Origin: Acidobacteriota bacterium
Lineage (GTDB): Bacteria > Acidobacteriota > Vicinamibacteria > Vicinamibacterales > UBA8438
NCBI GenBank assembly: GCA_009861545.1
Contig: VXME01000150.1
Location: forward strand, 44,789 to 108,788
DNA: 64,000 bases
Reading direction: 5' to 3'
The translations under genes were made by a program, and so were the position numbers. The notes under the pieces are model-generated. The model had not been told where the DNA came from. It did no database searches and worked only from the letters and a program-made list of their open reading frames with translations. This document shows, piece by piece, positions 23,524 through 32,060 of the stretch. Numbering within the stretch: the first letter of the stretch is position 1; each line of letters opens with the position of its first letter.

Positions 23524-24917
23524 GCAAGGGCACGGGAGTGAATCCGATGACAGACTTGATCCGCACCACACACGCGACCCTGGCCGTGCTGCTGCTCGCG
23601 GCGATTGCCGCGCCGGCAGTCGCCCAGACGCTGCCGCGGGTGCTGTACGTCACCCAGTCGGCGGGCTTCGCGCACCCGGTGGTGCCGCTCTCCGAGCAGG
23701 TGCTCCCGGCCATCGGCCGCGAGCACGACGCATTCGAGGTCGACATCACGCGCGACGCTTCCATCCTGACCGCGGAGGTGCTGGCCCGCTACGACGCGGT
23801 CGTCTTCTACACCACCGGCGAGCTGCCGCTCGACGCCGACCAGAAGGAGGCGTTCCTCGACTTCATCCGCGGCGGCGGCGGCTTCATCGGCGTGCACAGC
23901 GCGACGGACACCTTCTACGAGTGGCCGGCGTACGGCGAGCTCATCGGCGGCTACTTCGACAACCACCCGTGGCGGCAGGAGGTGGAGATCCGGGTCGAGG
24001 ACCTCGACCACCCCGCGACGCGCCACCTGGGCGCCAGCTTCCGCATCAGCGACGAGATCTACCAGTTCAAGGACTGGGAGCGCGCGCGGGTCGACGTGCT
24101 GCTGAGCCTCGACACCGACTCGGTCGACGCGCAGAAGGAAGGCGTCAGGCGCACGGACGGCGACTTCGCGCTGGCCTGGAGCCGCGACTACGGCGACGGC
24201 CGGATGTTCTACACCGCGCTCGGCCACGAGGACGCGGTGTGGCAGGACGAGCGGTTCCAGCGTCTCGTCGTCAACGGTATCGTCTGGGCGATGGGCGATG
24301 CCGGCAACCGGTCCGCGGACGACTGGCGCGTTCTGTTCGACGGCACGACGACGGCGGCCTGGCGCGGCTACAAGCGCGACGCGCTGCCGGACGGCTGGCA
24401 GGTGGTCGACGGCGCGCTGGCGCGGGTCGACCGCGGGGGGGACATCATCACCGTCGAGCAGTTCGAGAACTTCGAGCTCCGCTTCGAGTGGCAGGTCGAG
24501 GCGGGCGGCAACAGCGGCGTGTTCTTCGGCGTCACCGAGGAAGTCGACGGCCCGGTCTGGCACAGCGGCCCCGAGTTCCAGATCCTGCACAACGCCGGGC
24601 ACCGCGACGGCCAGGCGCCGATCACCTCGGCCGGCAGCAACTACGCGGTTCATCCGCCGGCGGCGGACGTCACGCGACCGGTGGGCGAATGGAACACGTC
24701 ACGGCTGATCGTCGACGACGGCCGCGTCGAGCACTGGATGAACGGCATGCACCTGCTCACCTACCAGATGGGCGACGCCGACTGGCAGGCGCGGGTGGAG
24801 GCGAGCAAGTTCGCCCCGCTGCCGCGCTACGGACGCGTGCCGCGCGGGCACATCGCGATACAGGACCACGGCGATCCCGTCCGGTTCCGCAATATCCTGA
24901 TTCGGGAGATCAACTGA
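23520..24917 (+). CDS. Secreted ThuA-like plus DUF1080 (LamG-like) protein
   Basis: 465 aa. The ATG at 23520 overlaps the preceding stop (ATGA); an in-frame ATG ten codons later is also possible. A signal peptide ends near APAVAQT. Residues about 37-260 are a ThuA-type glutamine-amidotransferase-like domain (VFYTTGELPLDADQKEAF, GGGGFIGVHSATDTFYEW, GDGRMFYTALGHEDAVW). Residues about 275-465 are a DUF1080 concanavalin-like domain (WRVLFDGTTTAAWRGY, LRFEWQVEAGGNSGVFFGV, GHIAIQDHGDPVRFRNILI). Both are linked to extracellular sugar or keto-glycoside degradation. It is cotranscribed with the TIM-barrel protein and followed by a nucleoside-type transporter. Confidence 0.9.
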   Translation: MSKGTGVNPMTDLIRTTHATLAVLLLAAIAAPAVAQTLPRVLYVTQSAGFAHPVVPLSEQVLPAIGREHDAFEVDITRDASILTAEVLARYDAVVFYTTGELPLDADQKEAFLDFIRGGGGFIGVHSATDTFYEWPAYGELIGGYFDNHPWRQEVEIRVEDLDHPATRHLGASFRISDEIYQFKDWERARVDVLLSLDTDSVDAQKEGVRRTDGDFALAWSRDYGDGRMFYTALGHEDAVWQDERFQRLVVNGIVWAMGDAGNRSADDWRVLFDGTTTAAWRGYKRDALPDGWQVVDGALARVDRGGDIITVEQFENFELRFEWQVEAGGNSGVFFGVTEEVDGPVWHSGPEFQILHNAGHRDGQAPITSAGSNYAVHPPAADVTRPVGEWNTSRLIVDDGRVEHWMNGMHLLTYQMGDADWQARVEASKFAPLPRYGRVPRGHIAIQDHGDPVRFRNILIREIN

Positions 24918-24926
24918 GCGTCTCCC

Positions 24927-26153
24927 ATGTCGCCAACTGTTCGCCTCAAGCTCTCGGCGATGATGTTCCTCCAGTACTTCGTCTGGGGGGCATGGTCCGT
25001 GCCGCTCGGTACCTATCTGGGCGGCCCGCTGGCGTTTCAGGGCGAGCAGATCGGCCTCGTCTTCGGGACGACGGCCATCGCCGCGATGGTCTCCCCGTTC
25101 TTCATCGGGATGGTGGCGGACCGCTTCTTCGCCACTGAGCGGCTCCTCGCCGCGCTCCACGTCGTGGGCGGGATCATCCTGTTCATGGTGTCGCTGCAGG
25201 CGTCGTTCGGAGCGTTCTACGCGGTCCTGCTGGTGTACGCCCTCTGCTACATGCCGACGCTGGCGCTCACCAACTCCATCTCGTTCCGGCAGATGTCGAA
25301 TCCCGGCCAGCAGTTCCCCGCCGTGCGCGTGCTCGGCACCATCGGCTGGATCGTGGCCGGCCTCGCGGTCGGCTTCCTGCAGCTCGAAGATACCGAACGC
25401 CCGCTGCAGATCGCCGCCGCCGCGTCGGTCGTGCTGGGCGTCTTCTGTCTCGCGCTGCCCCACACGCCGCCGGCGAAGACCGCCACGCGGGTGACGGCGC
25501 GCGACGTGTTGGGCCTCGACGCCCTGCGGCTGCTGCGCGAGCGCTCGTTCGCCGTCTTCGTGATCGGCTCGTTCCTCGTCTGCATCCCGCTGCAGTTCTA
25601 CTACGCGTTCGCCAACCCGTTCCTCAACGAGATCGGCGTCGACAACGCGGCCGGCAAGATGACCCTCGGCCAGATGTCCGAGATCGGCTTCATGGTGCTG
25701 ATGCCCTGGTTCCTCGTCCGCCTGGGCGTCAAGCGCCTGCTGCTGGTCGGCATGCTCGCGTGGGCGGCGCGATACGTCCTGTTCGCCTACGGAGACCCCG
25801 GACCGGCCGTCTGGATGCTCTACGCCGGCATCCTGCTCCACGGTATCTGCTACGACTTCTTCTTCGTCACCGGCCAGATCTACGTCGACACCAAGGCGCC
25901 GAAGGACCTGCGCGCGGCCGCACAGGGGTTCATCGCCTTCGTCACCCTCGGCGTCGGCGGCTTCATCGGGAGCTGGCTCTCGGGACGTGTCGTCGATGCC
26001 TACGTCGTGGCGGGCGACGGCGTCCCCCACCAGTGGGAGTCGATCTGGCTGATCCCCGCGGCCTGGGCCGCAGTCGTGCTGGTGCTGTTCGCGGTCTTCT
26101 TCACGCACCGGGACGATCCGGACCCGGCGGCGGAAGCGAGAGCGGCGGCCTGA
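24927..26153 (+). CDS. NupG-like nucleoside/sugar MFS transporter
   Basis: 408 aa, twelve membrane segments. The N-terminus RLKLSAMMFLQYFVWGAW and the loops GMVADRFFATERLLAALH and SFRQMSNPGQQFPAVRVLG are characteristic of the NupG/XapB nucleoside:H+ symporter family within the major facilitator superfamily. In this genomic setting (ThuA-DUF1080 and TIM-barrel proteins) such permeases may import a modified sugar or nucleoside-like product. The gene starts 9 bases after the DUF1080 stop, so it is in the same operon. A degraded copy of its 3' end lies 265 bases downstream. Confidence 0.92.
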   Translation: MSPTVRLKLSAMMFLQYFVWGAWSVPLGTYLGGPLAFQGEQIGLVFGTTAIAAMVSPFFIGMVADRFFATERLLAALHVVGGIILFMVSLQASFGAFYAVLLVYALCYMPTLALTNSISFRQMSNPGQQFPAVRVLGTIGWIVAGLAVGFLQLEDTERPLQIAAAASVVLGVFCLALPHTPPAKTATRVTARDVLGLDALRLLRERSFAVFVIGSFLVCIPLQFYYAFANPFLNEIGVDNAAGKMTLGQMSEIGFMVLMPWFLVRLGVKRLLLVGMLAWAARYVLFAYGDPGPAVWMLYAGILLHGICYDFFFVTGQIYVDTKAPKDLRAAAQGFIAFVTLGVGGFIGSWLSGRVVDAYVVAGDGVPHQWESIWLIPAAWAAVVLVLFAVFFTHRDDPDPAAEARAAA

Positions 26154-26181
26154 TAGCGCTCAACCATCACGAAGCGAGCAA

Positions 26182-26421
26182 ATGAGACCGTATTACGACT
26201 TCTCTCGCGGAGAGCGCGGCAAGTTCTACCGCCGCGGGGCCCGGTTGAATCTGCCACGCCATGAGGTAGTCCCGGACCCGGACCATCCGAACGGCAATTC
26301 TGCCACACGCTCGCCTGAACCGCGTGCGGGCGTGTCGAGACCGACTGACGACAGCATGGTCGGCGACGACGAATCCGGGACTGCAGCCGGCTCGAGGCGA
26401 ATGCGAAGCCAACGCCCTTGA
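26182..26421 (+). pseudogene. Possible fragment of a YDFS-x-RGKFYR antitoxin-like protein
   Basis: The first roughly 23 codons (MRPYYDFSRGERGKFYRRGA) resemble the N-terminal signature of a family of small antitoxin-type proteins that begin YDFS...RGKFYR followed by a conserved LPVYLD stretch. Here the sequence departs after LNLP into proline/aspartate/serine-rich low-information sequence, so the conserved middle and C-terminus are missing. It is most likely a truncated remnant. The sequence is intact as a frame of 79 codons, but codon use after residue 25 is poor. Confidence 0.35.
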
Positions 26422-26577
26422 ATACGCTGGTCGACACCCTCGTCGTGACCAACGATGGGGACGAATCGTCCCCGACGGTCGGGCCGCGCTGGTGCCGTTC
26501 GCGGTGTTCTTCATGCACCGGGAAGCGCCGAACCCAGCGACAGAGGCAAGGGCGACCACCTGTGCGCTGAACGGCAC
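26418..26577 (+). pseudogene. Remnant of a second NupG-like MFS gene
   Basis: AALVPFAVFFMHREAPNPAT (near 26485-26545) aligns with the C-terminus of the intact transporter, AAVVLVLFAVFFTHRDDPDP (near 26070-26130). Just upstream, another frame reads LVDTLVVTNDGDES, matching VVDAYVVAGDGVPH of the same protein, so the copy contains a frameshift. Similarity continues weakly into the 3' flank, with matching CCTG...GCGCT...CATCAC blocks. It is best explained as a decayed tandem duplicate or a relic of a second paralog. Confidence 0.65.
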
Positions 26578-26614
26578 GACAAAGCCATCACACGAGTCCC
26601 GTCAGCGGCCGCGT

Positions 26615-26829
26615 TTCCATGCCGCCACCACGATTTCACCCGCCCGGCGCTTGTCGCCCGCACTCAGTTGCCCAAGCGGCACCTGCGCGGCAGGCCCGAA
26701 TGCAAAACAGAATGGGAATGGCAGGACTGACGCGCCACTCGAATCCCTTGACGTCCTCGAACGCACGCCACGCCTTCTCCACAGCCGTGTTGAGATACTG
26801 CCGCGATAGCGACTCCATCGCTGTCACGG
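26615..26829 (-). pseudogene. Internally deleted gene remnant downstream of the antitoxin-fusion gene
   Basis: After the stop of the antitoxin-fusion gene at 26830, a GTG starts VTAMESLSRQYLNTAVEKAW and continues to WRVSPAIPILF, which looks like a genuine N-terminus. The frame then loses coding character. A different frame resumes as QLSAGDKRRAGEIVVAAWKR and stops near 26615. The parts look like the first roughly 40 and last roughly 25 residues of a larger protein, with the middle deleted. The opening (RVSPAIPILF) resembles uncharacterised proteins that continue with a GLNPS motif, but I cannot confirm the family. Confidence 0.5.
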
Positions 26830-27783
26830 CTATTCGGCGGTCTCGTCGTCGTCCCGGACCCGACCAGCTCGACCCTCGTCACAGGGACCTCGCAAGAGCA
26901 TCCACGCTTCTGTACGATCACAAGCATCGGCAAGGGCGAAAACGGCCCGTTCGACATCCACGGCTCGAACGCTCTTTCCGGAAGAACCAGATTCCGCGTT
27001 GACCGACGTGGCGATGTCCCTGCACCAGGAAGCCCACTTCCCATAGACGCATTCATTCCTCCTGGTAATCTTGATCTGCGTATCGGCCTTCTTTCCGAAG
27101 TCAGCTCGTTTCCGAAACACGAGATCCTGCAAGGGAGGAAACTCCAAAGTCTGCGAAAACGACTCGGCGACCTTCATATCCAGAACGGGGTGTCTATCCG
27201 GATTGAGGAACATGACGATCTTGGTCACGAATGACATGCCACTGAACTGGGGCAAGCCAATCTTCTTGATGTCGAACAACCCCGGCGTCTCTTGCGATTC
27301 CGTAGCCGAAATGAAGTCGTCGACCATCTTCTCGGTAGCGTTCTGCAGGAATTCCTCGACCCGATGGACTCGCCGTCCAGGGCTGTTGGCATACCCCCAG
27401 TACAGAACATTCGCCAGGCCCTCCTTCACGGTCTCGGATTCTCTTGCTCGTAGCCGCTTTCCGATGTACATCTCCACCGCAGCCATGTCACGATGACAGA
27501 GCTCGCGCCCCTTCCGGAAGTCATAAGTGACCGTGGGAAAACGGTACTGCTCGATGGCCGTACGTAACATGGACGAATACGTACCAGTGCTCGCGAGCAG
27601 CTTCCGCACCGCCGGCACCAGACGGGTCGGAATCACCATGACCGTCTGACCGGGGTCGGACAGGGCGGCCTCGTCCTCCGCCACTGCCTCGTCCTCGGGT
27701 TGCGTCTCGTAGTGCGTAATCACGTCGGCAACGCGGGCGTCGCCCCACCCTTCCGGCAACCGCGAATTCCCCGACGACTTCAT
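26830..27783 (-). CDS. Antitoxin-like N-terminus fused to a large unknown domain
   Basis: 317 aa. The start ATG overlaps the upstream DUF4258-like stop (ATGA). Residues about 8-70 (LPEGWGDARVADVITHYETQ, EDEAVAEDEAAL, IPTRLVPAVRKLLA) match the small antitoxin-type proteins that usually follow DUF4258 toxins and end near this point. The remaining roughly 240 residues are an additional domain with YRFPTVTYDFRKGRELCHRD, LPQFSGMSFVTKIVMFLNPD and RHPVLDMKVAESF. The MSFVTKI-MFLNPDRHPVLD pattern is reminiscent of helix-hairpin-helix glycosylase-like proteins, but I do not see a clear catalytic motif. Codon use is less GC-biased than in neighbours, suggesting transfer. A remnant gene follows directly. 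Confidence 0.6.
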   Translation of the reverse strand: MKSSGNSRLPEGWGDARVADVITHYETQPEDEAVAEDEAALSDPGQTVMVIPTRLVPAVRKLLASTGTYSSMLRTAIEQYRFPTVTYDFRKGRELCHRDMAAVEMYIGKRLRARESETVKEGLANVLYWGYANSPGRRVHRVEEFLQNATEKMVDDFISATESQETPGLFDIKKIGLPQFSGMSFVTKIVMFLNPDRHPVLDMKVAESFSQTLEFPPLQDLVFRKRADFGKKADTQIKITRRNECVYGKWASWCRDIATSVNAESGSSGKSVRAVDVERAVFALADACDRTEAWMLLRGPCDEGRAGRVRDDDETAE

Positions 27784-28058
27784 CGCCGTTTCCTCTTCAT
27801 TCGACGCACGAAAGCTCGTAGGGGCTTTCCGTGCAATTCGTACGCCGTGATGACGAACAGGCCATCGGCATCTCGCGACGGCGCATAGATCACGCGCAGA
27901 TATCTTCCGTCCTGGGTCTGACCCGTGGCAATCCGCGAGCCAGCCCGACCCGGCCGGTCCTCACCCGGTGCTCCAAGCACGTCCTCGACCTCCGTCTCGG
28001 AAACACCGTGCCCATAGATGTGCGGCTCGCCCGTAGCGGGGTCCGAATAGTACCGCAC
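27780..28058 (-). CDS. DUF4258-like small toxin-type protein
   Basis: 92 aa. The pattern of an N-terminal YYSDPATGEPHIYGHGVSE, a short helix (ETEVEDVLGAP), and the strands GRYLRVIYAP and LFVITAYELHGKPL followed by a basic tail (RRMKRKRR) is that of DUF4258/RelE-superfamily-like toxins. The gene overlaps the next one by four bases (ATGA), with the antitoxin-like domain second. Function as an RNase toxin is inferred from family and gene order, not shown. Confidence 0.65.
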   Translation of the reverse strand: MRYYSDPATGEPHIYGHGVSETEVEDVLGAPGEDRPGRAGSRIATGQTQDGRYLRVIYAPSRDADGLFVITAYELHGKPLRAFVRRMKRKRR

Positions 28059-28096
28059 TCCGAACCGACCTGTTCATCGCGACACCCGTGACTACG

Positions 28097-29440
28097 CTAC
28101 ACCCCGGCGAGCCTCCCCGTGCTGTCGGCGATTCGGTCCACCTCGACGTCGACCTTCTCGAGCAGGCTGAGCCCCAGGTTCATGAACGGGGTGTGCAGCG
28201 GGTACTTCAGGTGGCGGTTGCCGGCCAGCCTTCCGGCGCCGCCGCCGACGAGCGCCGTCGGCAGGTCGAACGGGGTGTGGTGGTCGCCGTCGCCCATGCC
28301 GCAGCCGTAGACCAGGATGCAGTGGTCGAGCAGCGTGCCGTCGCCGTCGGGGGTCGCGCGCAGCTTCTCGACGAGCTTGGCGAAGAGCGACATCTGGAAG
28401 ACGGTGATCTTCGTGTACTGCGCGACGTTGTGCGGATCGGTCTGGTGGTGCGACACCGTGTGGTGCGCCTCCGGCACCCCGATCTCGGGATAGGTCCGGC
28501 CGCTCTGCTCGCGCGCCACCTGCGTGCAGCTCACGCGGGTGACGTCGGCCTGAAAGGCCAGCGCCAGCAGGTCGTAGAGCAGGGAGAGGTGCTCGGCGTA
28601 GCCGTCGGGCACGCCGGCCGGCTGCTCCAGCTCGGGCAGCGGGGTGGAGGCGTTGTTCTCCTCCGCCCGCTGGATGCGCCGCTCGACGTCACGGACCGTA
28701 TCCAGGTACTCCCCGACGCGCGTCCGGTCACCTGCGCCGAGCCGCCGCTCGAGCCGCCGCAGGCTCTCGGTGGTCGCGTCGAGGATGCTGCGGTCCTTGC
28801 GCATGTCGGCCAGCCGCGCCGCCACGCTGCCGCCGTCGCCGAACATCCGCTGGAAGACGACGCGGGGGTCCCGCTCGTGCGGCAGCGGCGTCGACTCGTC
28901 CTTCCACGACGTCGAGTTCAGGTAGGCGCACGCGTAGCCGTTCTCGCAGTTGCCGACCAGGTAGTTCGAATCGGTGGTCAGCTCCAGCGACGACAGCGAG
29001 GTCTCGGCGCCGAGCACGTCGGCCGCGTACTGGTCGATGGTCTTGCCCGCCTTCAGGTCGGCGCCTTCGGTCTTGTAGGGCAGGACGCCGTTGAGCCAGC
29101 CGGCGTGGGCGCGGCTGTGGACCCCGCCCCCTTCGTTCGGGCTGACCACGCCGCGGTTGCTGAGGCCGCTGACCACCGTCAACTGGTCGCGGAACGGTTC
29201 GAGCGGCTGCAGGATCGGCGTCATCGCGAAGTCGCGGCCGCCGTCACCCGCCGGGTGGAAGTTCGACAGGAACATGCCGTTCGGCTCGTAGAAGAAGCCG
29301 AGCCGCCGCACCGGCCGCGCCGCCGTCCGGGCGGTGGCGGTCAGCGCCGGGGCCATCGCGTCGAGCAGCGGCAACGCCACGGCAGCGCCCAATCCGCGGA
29401 GGAACATCCGGCGGGGCAACGACTTGCGGGTGATGATCAT
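28097..29440 (-). CDS. DUF1552 protein with twin-arginine-type signal
   Basis: 447 aa from the ATG at 29438-29440, overlapping the upstream DUF1592 stop (ATGA). The N-terminus RRMFLRGLGAAVALPLLDAM fits the Tat-like start of this family. The DUF1552 domain fills the rest: GFFYEPNGMFLSNFHPAG, LTVVSGLSNRGVVSPNEGGG, LDHCILVYGCGMGDGDHH and a final MNLGLSLLEKVDVEVDRIAD. DUF1552 is a sulfatase/alkaline phosphatase-like family (DUF1501 relatives) paired with DUF1592/DUF1588 cytochrome proteins in Acidobacteriota, Planctomycetota and Myxococcota. Periplasmic; the substrate is not known. Confidence 0.9.
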   Translation of the reverse strand: MIITRKSLPRRMFLRGLGAAVALPLLDAMAPALTATARTAARPVRRLGFFYEPNGMFLSNFHPAGDGGRDFAMTPILQPLEPFRDQLTVVSGLSNRGVVSPNEGGGVHSRAHAGWLNGVLPYKTEGADLKAGKTIDQYAADVLGAETSLSSLELTTDSNYLVGNCENGYACAYLNSTSWKDESTPLPHERDPRVVFQRMFGDGGSVAARLADMRKDRSILDATTESLRRLERRLGAGDRTRVGEYLDTVRDVERRIQRAEENNASTPLPELEQPAGVPDGYAEHLSLLYDLLALAFQADVTRVSCTQVAREQSGRTYPEIGVPEAHHTVSHHQTDPHNVAQYTKITVFQMSLFAKLVEKLRATPDGDGTLLDHCILVYGCGMGDGDHHTPFDLPTALVGGGAGRLAGNRHLKYPLHTPFMNLGLSLLEKVDVEVDRIADSTGRLAGV

Positions 29441-31929
29441 GACCGCGCTCTCCTCAACTGGAACGGATCGCTCCGCACCACGCTCAGAATGATGTCCTGC
29501 AACCGGTAGCCGCCGTCCGCCGTCTCGCGCAGAATCCGCCGCACCGTCGGCATGTCGGCGTGCGTCAACCCGCGGCCGAGGGCGTAGGTCAGCAGCTTCT
29601 CCGTCATCGTCGTCACGAACCGCTTCGGACGCCGCACGAGCGCCGTGCGCAACTCGGCCGCGCCGTCGAACGCCGTGCCGTCCGGCAGGACGCCCGATGC
29701 GTCGATCGGGTTGAACGACTCGTCGACCACCCGCCAGCGGCCGATGGCGTCGAAGTTCTCCAGCGCGAAGCCGGCCGGGTCGATCATCGCATGGCAGGCC
29801 GCGCAGGCGGGGTTGTCGCGGTGCGCCTGCATCCGTTCGCGCAGCGTCGCCGTCTTCGCCTGCGTCTTGCGGTCGACCAGCGCCGGCACGTTCGGCGGCG
29901 GGTCGGGCGGCGGCGTGCCGAGGATGTTGTTCAGAATCCACTTGCCGCGCAGCACGGGCGACGTACGGATGGCGTGCGACGTCAGCGTGAGGATGCTGCC
30001 GTGCCCCAGCAGACCGCGGCGCGGGCTGCCGGCGGGCCGGGACACCCGGCGGAAGTGACTGCCCTGCACGTTCGGAACGCCGTAGTGCGCCGCCACCCGC
30101 TCGTTCAGGAACGTATAGTCGGCCGTCAACAGGTCCAGGGCCGCCCCGTTCTCCCGCACGACGCTGTCGAAGAAGAGCTCCGTCTCGCGGATCATCCCGC
30201 GGCGCAGCGACTCGTCGAACGCGAGCGAGTACGGGTCGCCCGGCCGCACCGCCGTGTCGGCCAGGTTGCGAAGCTGCAGCCACTGCCCGGCGAAGTTGCG
30301 GGTCAGCGCGCCGGCGCGCGCGTCGGCCAGCATTCGCCGCACCTGCCCTTCCAGCTCGTTCGGATCGCGCAGACGGCCTGTCTCGGCCGCCCGCAGCAGC
30401 GCGTCGTCCGGGATGCTGCTCCAGAGGAAGAAGGAGAGGCGCGAGGCGAGCTCCAGGTCGCCGATGCGGTAGACGTCGGCGCCCGCCTGGTCGGGCGGCG
30501 GCGCCTCGACACGGAAAAGGAAGTCCGGACTCGCCAGCAGCCAGCGCAGCGCCAGCTCGATGCCCGCCTCGAACGAGCCGCCCGCCGCGCGCTCGTCCGC
30601 GTAGAAGCCGAGCAGCGTGTCCAGGTCATCGTCGGTCGCCGGCCGCCGATAGGCGAGGCGGGCCAGGGACGACAGGATACGGGCGGCGCACCGGGTCTGC
30701 TCGTCCGGCGCCGCACCGGCCGGCCGGCACGTGAAGATCCGCGCCCGGCTCGGGGTCTCCCCCGCCCCCTGCGGGTTGTAGGGGCCGGTGACGGTGATGC
30801 TCGACACGATCGGGATCGGCCCGGCCGCGCCGCCGCGCCGCGGGTTCTGAAACGGCAGCCGGACCTGCTCGACGAGTGCCGCCGGATTGCGGAAGAAAGT
30901 CACCCCGACGTCGTGCGGACCTGCGGGAACCGGCACGCGCACCGTCACGCTCGACGCGTTCGCGTACGGGTTCGACCCGCCGGCGTCGGGATCGGGCGGC
31001 GCGAGCGTGACCACATCGACCTGCTCGCCGTCGACGGTGATCTCCAGACGGTGCGGGACGCTCACGTTGCGCGACCGCCCCAGCTCGACCTGGATGTCGT
31101 ACTCCGCCTCCTGCGGGAACAGGTGCGTCACCAACGCGCCGCCCCGGGTCCCGAAGGGCAGCCGGTCCATGCGGTCGTGCTGCTGCATGTCGGTCGCGAG
31201 GCGGTAGGTCTCGCCCACCACCGCCGGCGGCGGGCTCCCGACCGCAGCCCGGCTGACCGTCCTGGCCGCCGCGAGGTAGCGCTCCAGCAGCGACTGCGAC
31301 ATCCGCAGCGCGGTCCCGATGTTGTCGAATCCGTAGCTGGAGTCGTCGGCCGGCAGCAGGGCGTCGACATCCACCTCCAGGGCCAGCAGGTCGCGGACCG
31401 CGTTGCGGTACTCGGCGCGGTTGAGACGGTGCAGCGGCGCCGTCCGGCCGGGATCGGGCCGCGCGGCCGCCGCGCTATCCAGCTCGGTTTCCAGCCACGT
31501 GACGAAATCGAGCGTGCCTGCCTCGTCCGGGCGGGGCCGACCCGCCGGCGGCATCATCCCGCCGCGCAGCTTGCGAACGACCTTCTCCCACGCCTCGGGA
31601 TGCTCGCCGACGGCCGCGAGGTTCAGGGTGTCGAGGGTCAGCCCGACGGCGCGGAGCTGGCCGACGAGCGGCGACGGCGCGCCGCCGCGGCCCGTGACCA
31701 GGCGCTCGTTGTGGCAGGTGACGCAGTAGCGGTCGAGCAGGGCGCGGTACGACGTCGCCCCTCTCTCGGCTCCCGTAGCTTGCGGTGCGACCGCGGCGGC
31801 AAACGTTGCCTGAGCACGCGCAGCAGAAGCCGATGCCGCCGCGGCCGGCACACCCTGCCCGAGTGCCTCACCGGCCGGCATGAACGCAACGGCGATGACG
31901 GCGAGGGCAATGAACGGCGTCCGGCTCAC
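29437..31929 (-). CDS. DUF1587-DUF1592-DUF1588-DUF1585 cytochrome-type protein
   Basis: 830 aa from a GTG at 31927-31929 with a GGGAGGA ribosome-binding site upstream. A signal peptide (FIALAVIAVAFMPAGEALGQ) is followed by a c-type cytochrome-like region with heme motif CVTCH (YRALLDRYCVTCHNERLVTG). Then come the family modules: RLNRAEYRNAVRDLLALEVD (DUF1587), a sugar-binding-like beta domain, LARLAYRRPATDDDLDTLL (DUF1595), LASRLSFFLWSSIPDDALL (DUF1592), RRGLLGHGSILTLTSHAIRT (DUF1588) and LLTYALGRGLTHADMPTVRR (DUF1585). A second CAACH lies near the DUF1588/1585 boundary. Gene order with DUF1552 is the standard pair. Function unknown; probably electron transfer to the DUF1552 partner. Confidence 0.9.
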   Translation of the reverse strand: MSRTPFIALAVIAVAFMPAGEALGQGVPAAAASASAARAQATFAAAVAPQATGAERGATSYRALLDRYCVTCHNERLVTGRGGAPSPLVGQLRAVGLTLDTLNLAAVGEHPEAWEKVVRKLRGGMMPPAGRPRPDEAGTLDFVTWLETELDSAAAARPDPGRTAPLHRLNRAEYRNAVRDLLALEVDVDALLPADDSSYGFDNIGTALRMSQSLLERYLAAARTVSRAAVGSPPPAVVGETYRLATDMQQHDRMDRLPFGTRGGALVTHLFPQEAEYDIQVELGRSRNVSVPHRLEITVDGEQVDVVTLAPPDPDAGGSNPYANASSVTVRVPVPAGPHDVGVTFFRNPAALVEQVRLPFQNPRRGGAAGPIPIVSSITVTGPYNPQGAGETPSRARIFTCRPAGAAPDEQTRCAARILSSLARLAYRRPATDDDLDTLLGFYADERAAGGSFEAGIELALRWLLASPDFLFRVEAPPPDQAGADVYRIGDLELASRLSFFLWSSIPDDALLRAAETGRLRDPNELEGQVRRMLADARAGALTRNFAGQWLQLRNLADTAVRPGDPYSLAFDESLRRGMIRETELFFDSVVRENGAALDLLTADYTFLNERVAAHYGVPNVQGSHFRRVSRPAGSPRRGLLGHGSILTLTSHAIRTSPVLRGKWILNNILGTPPPDPPPNVPALVDRKTQAKTATLRERMQAHRDNPACAACHAMIDPAGFALENFDAIGRWRVVDESFNPIDASGVLPDGTAFDGAAELRTALVRRPKRFVTTMTEKLLTYALGRGLTHADMPTVRRILRETADGGYRLQDIILSVVRSDPFQLRRARS

Positions 31930-32060
31930 GAGGAATCCTCCCGAATCACGGAGCGATGCACCGAGGGATGGCGGCCCGCGGCGATCGTACAACTCCACTT
32001 GCCCACTGACAATTCGGATGCGCGTTCCGCCCGACCCGGAAACGGGTTCACCCGTCGTGG

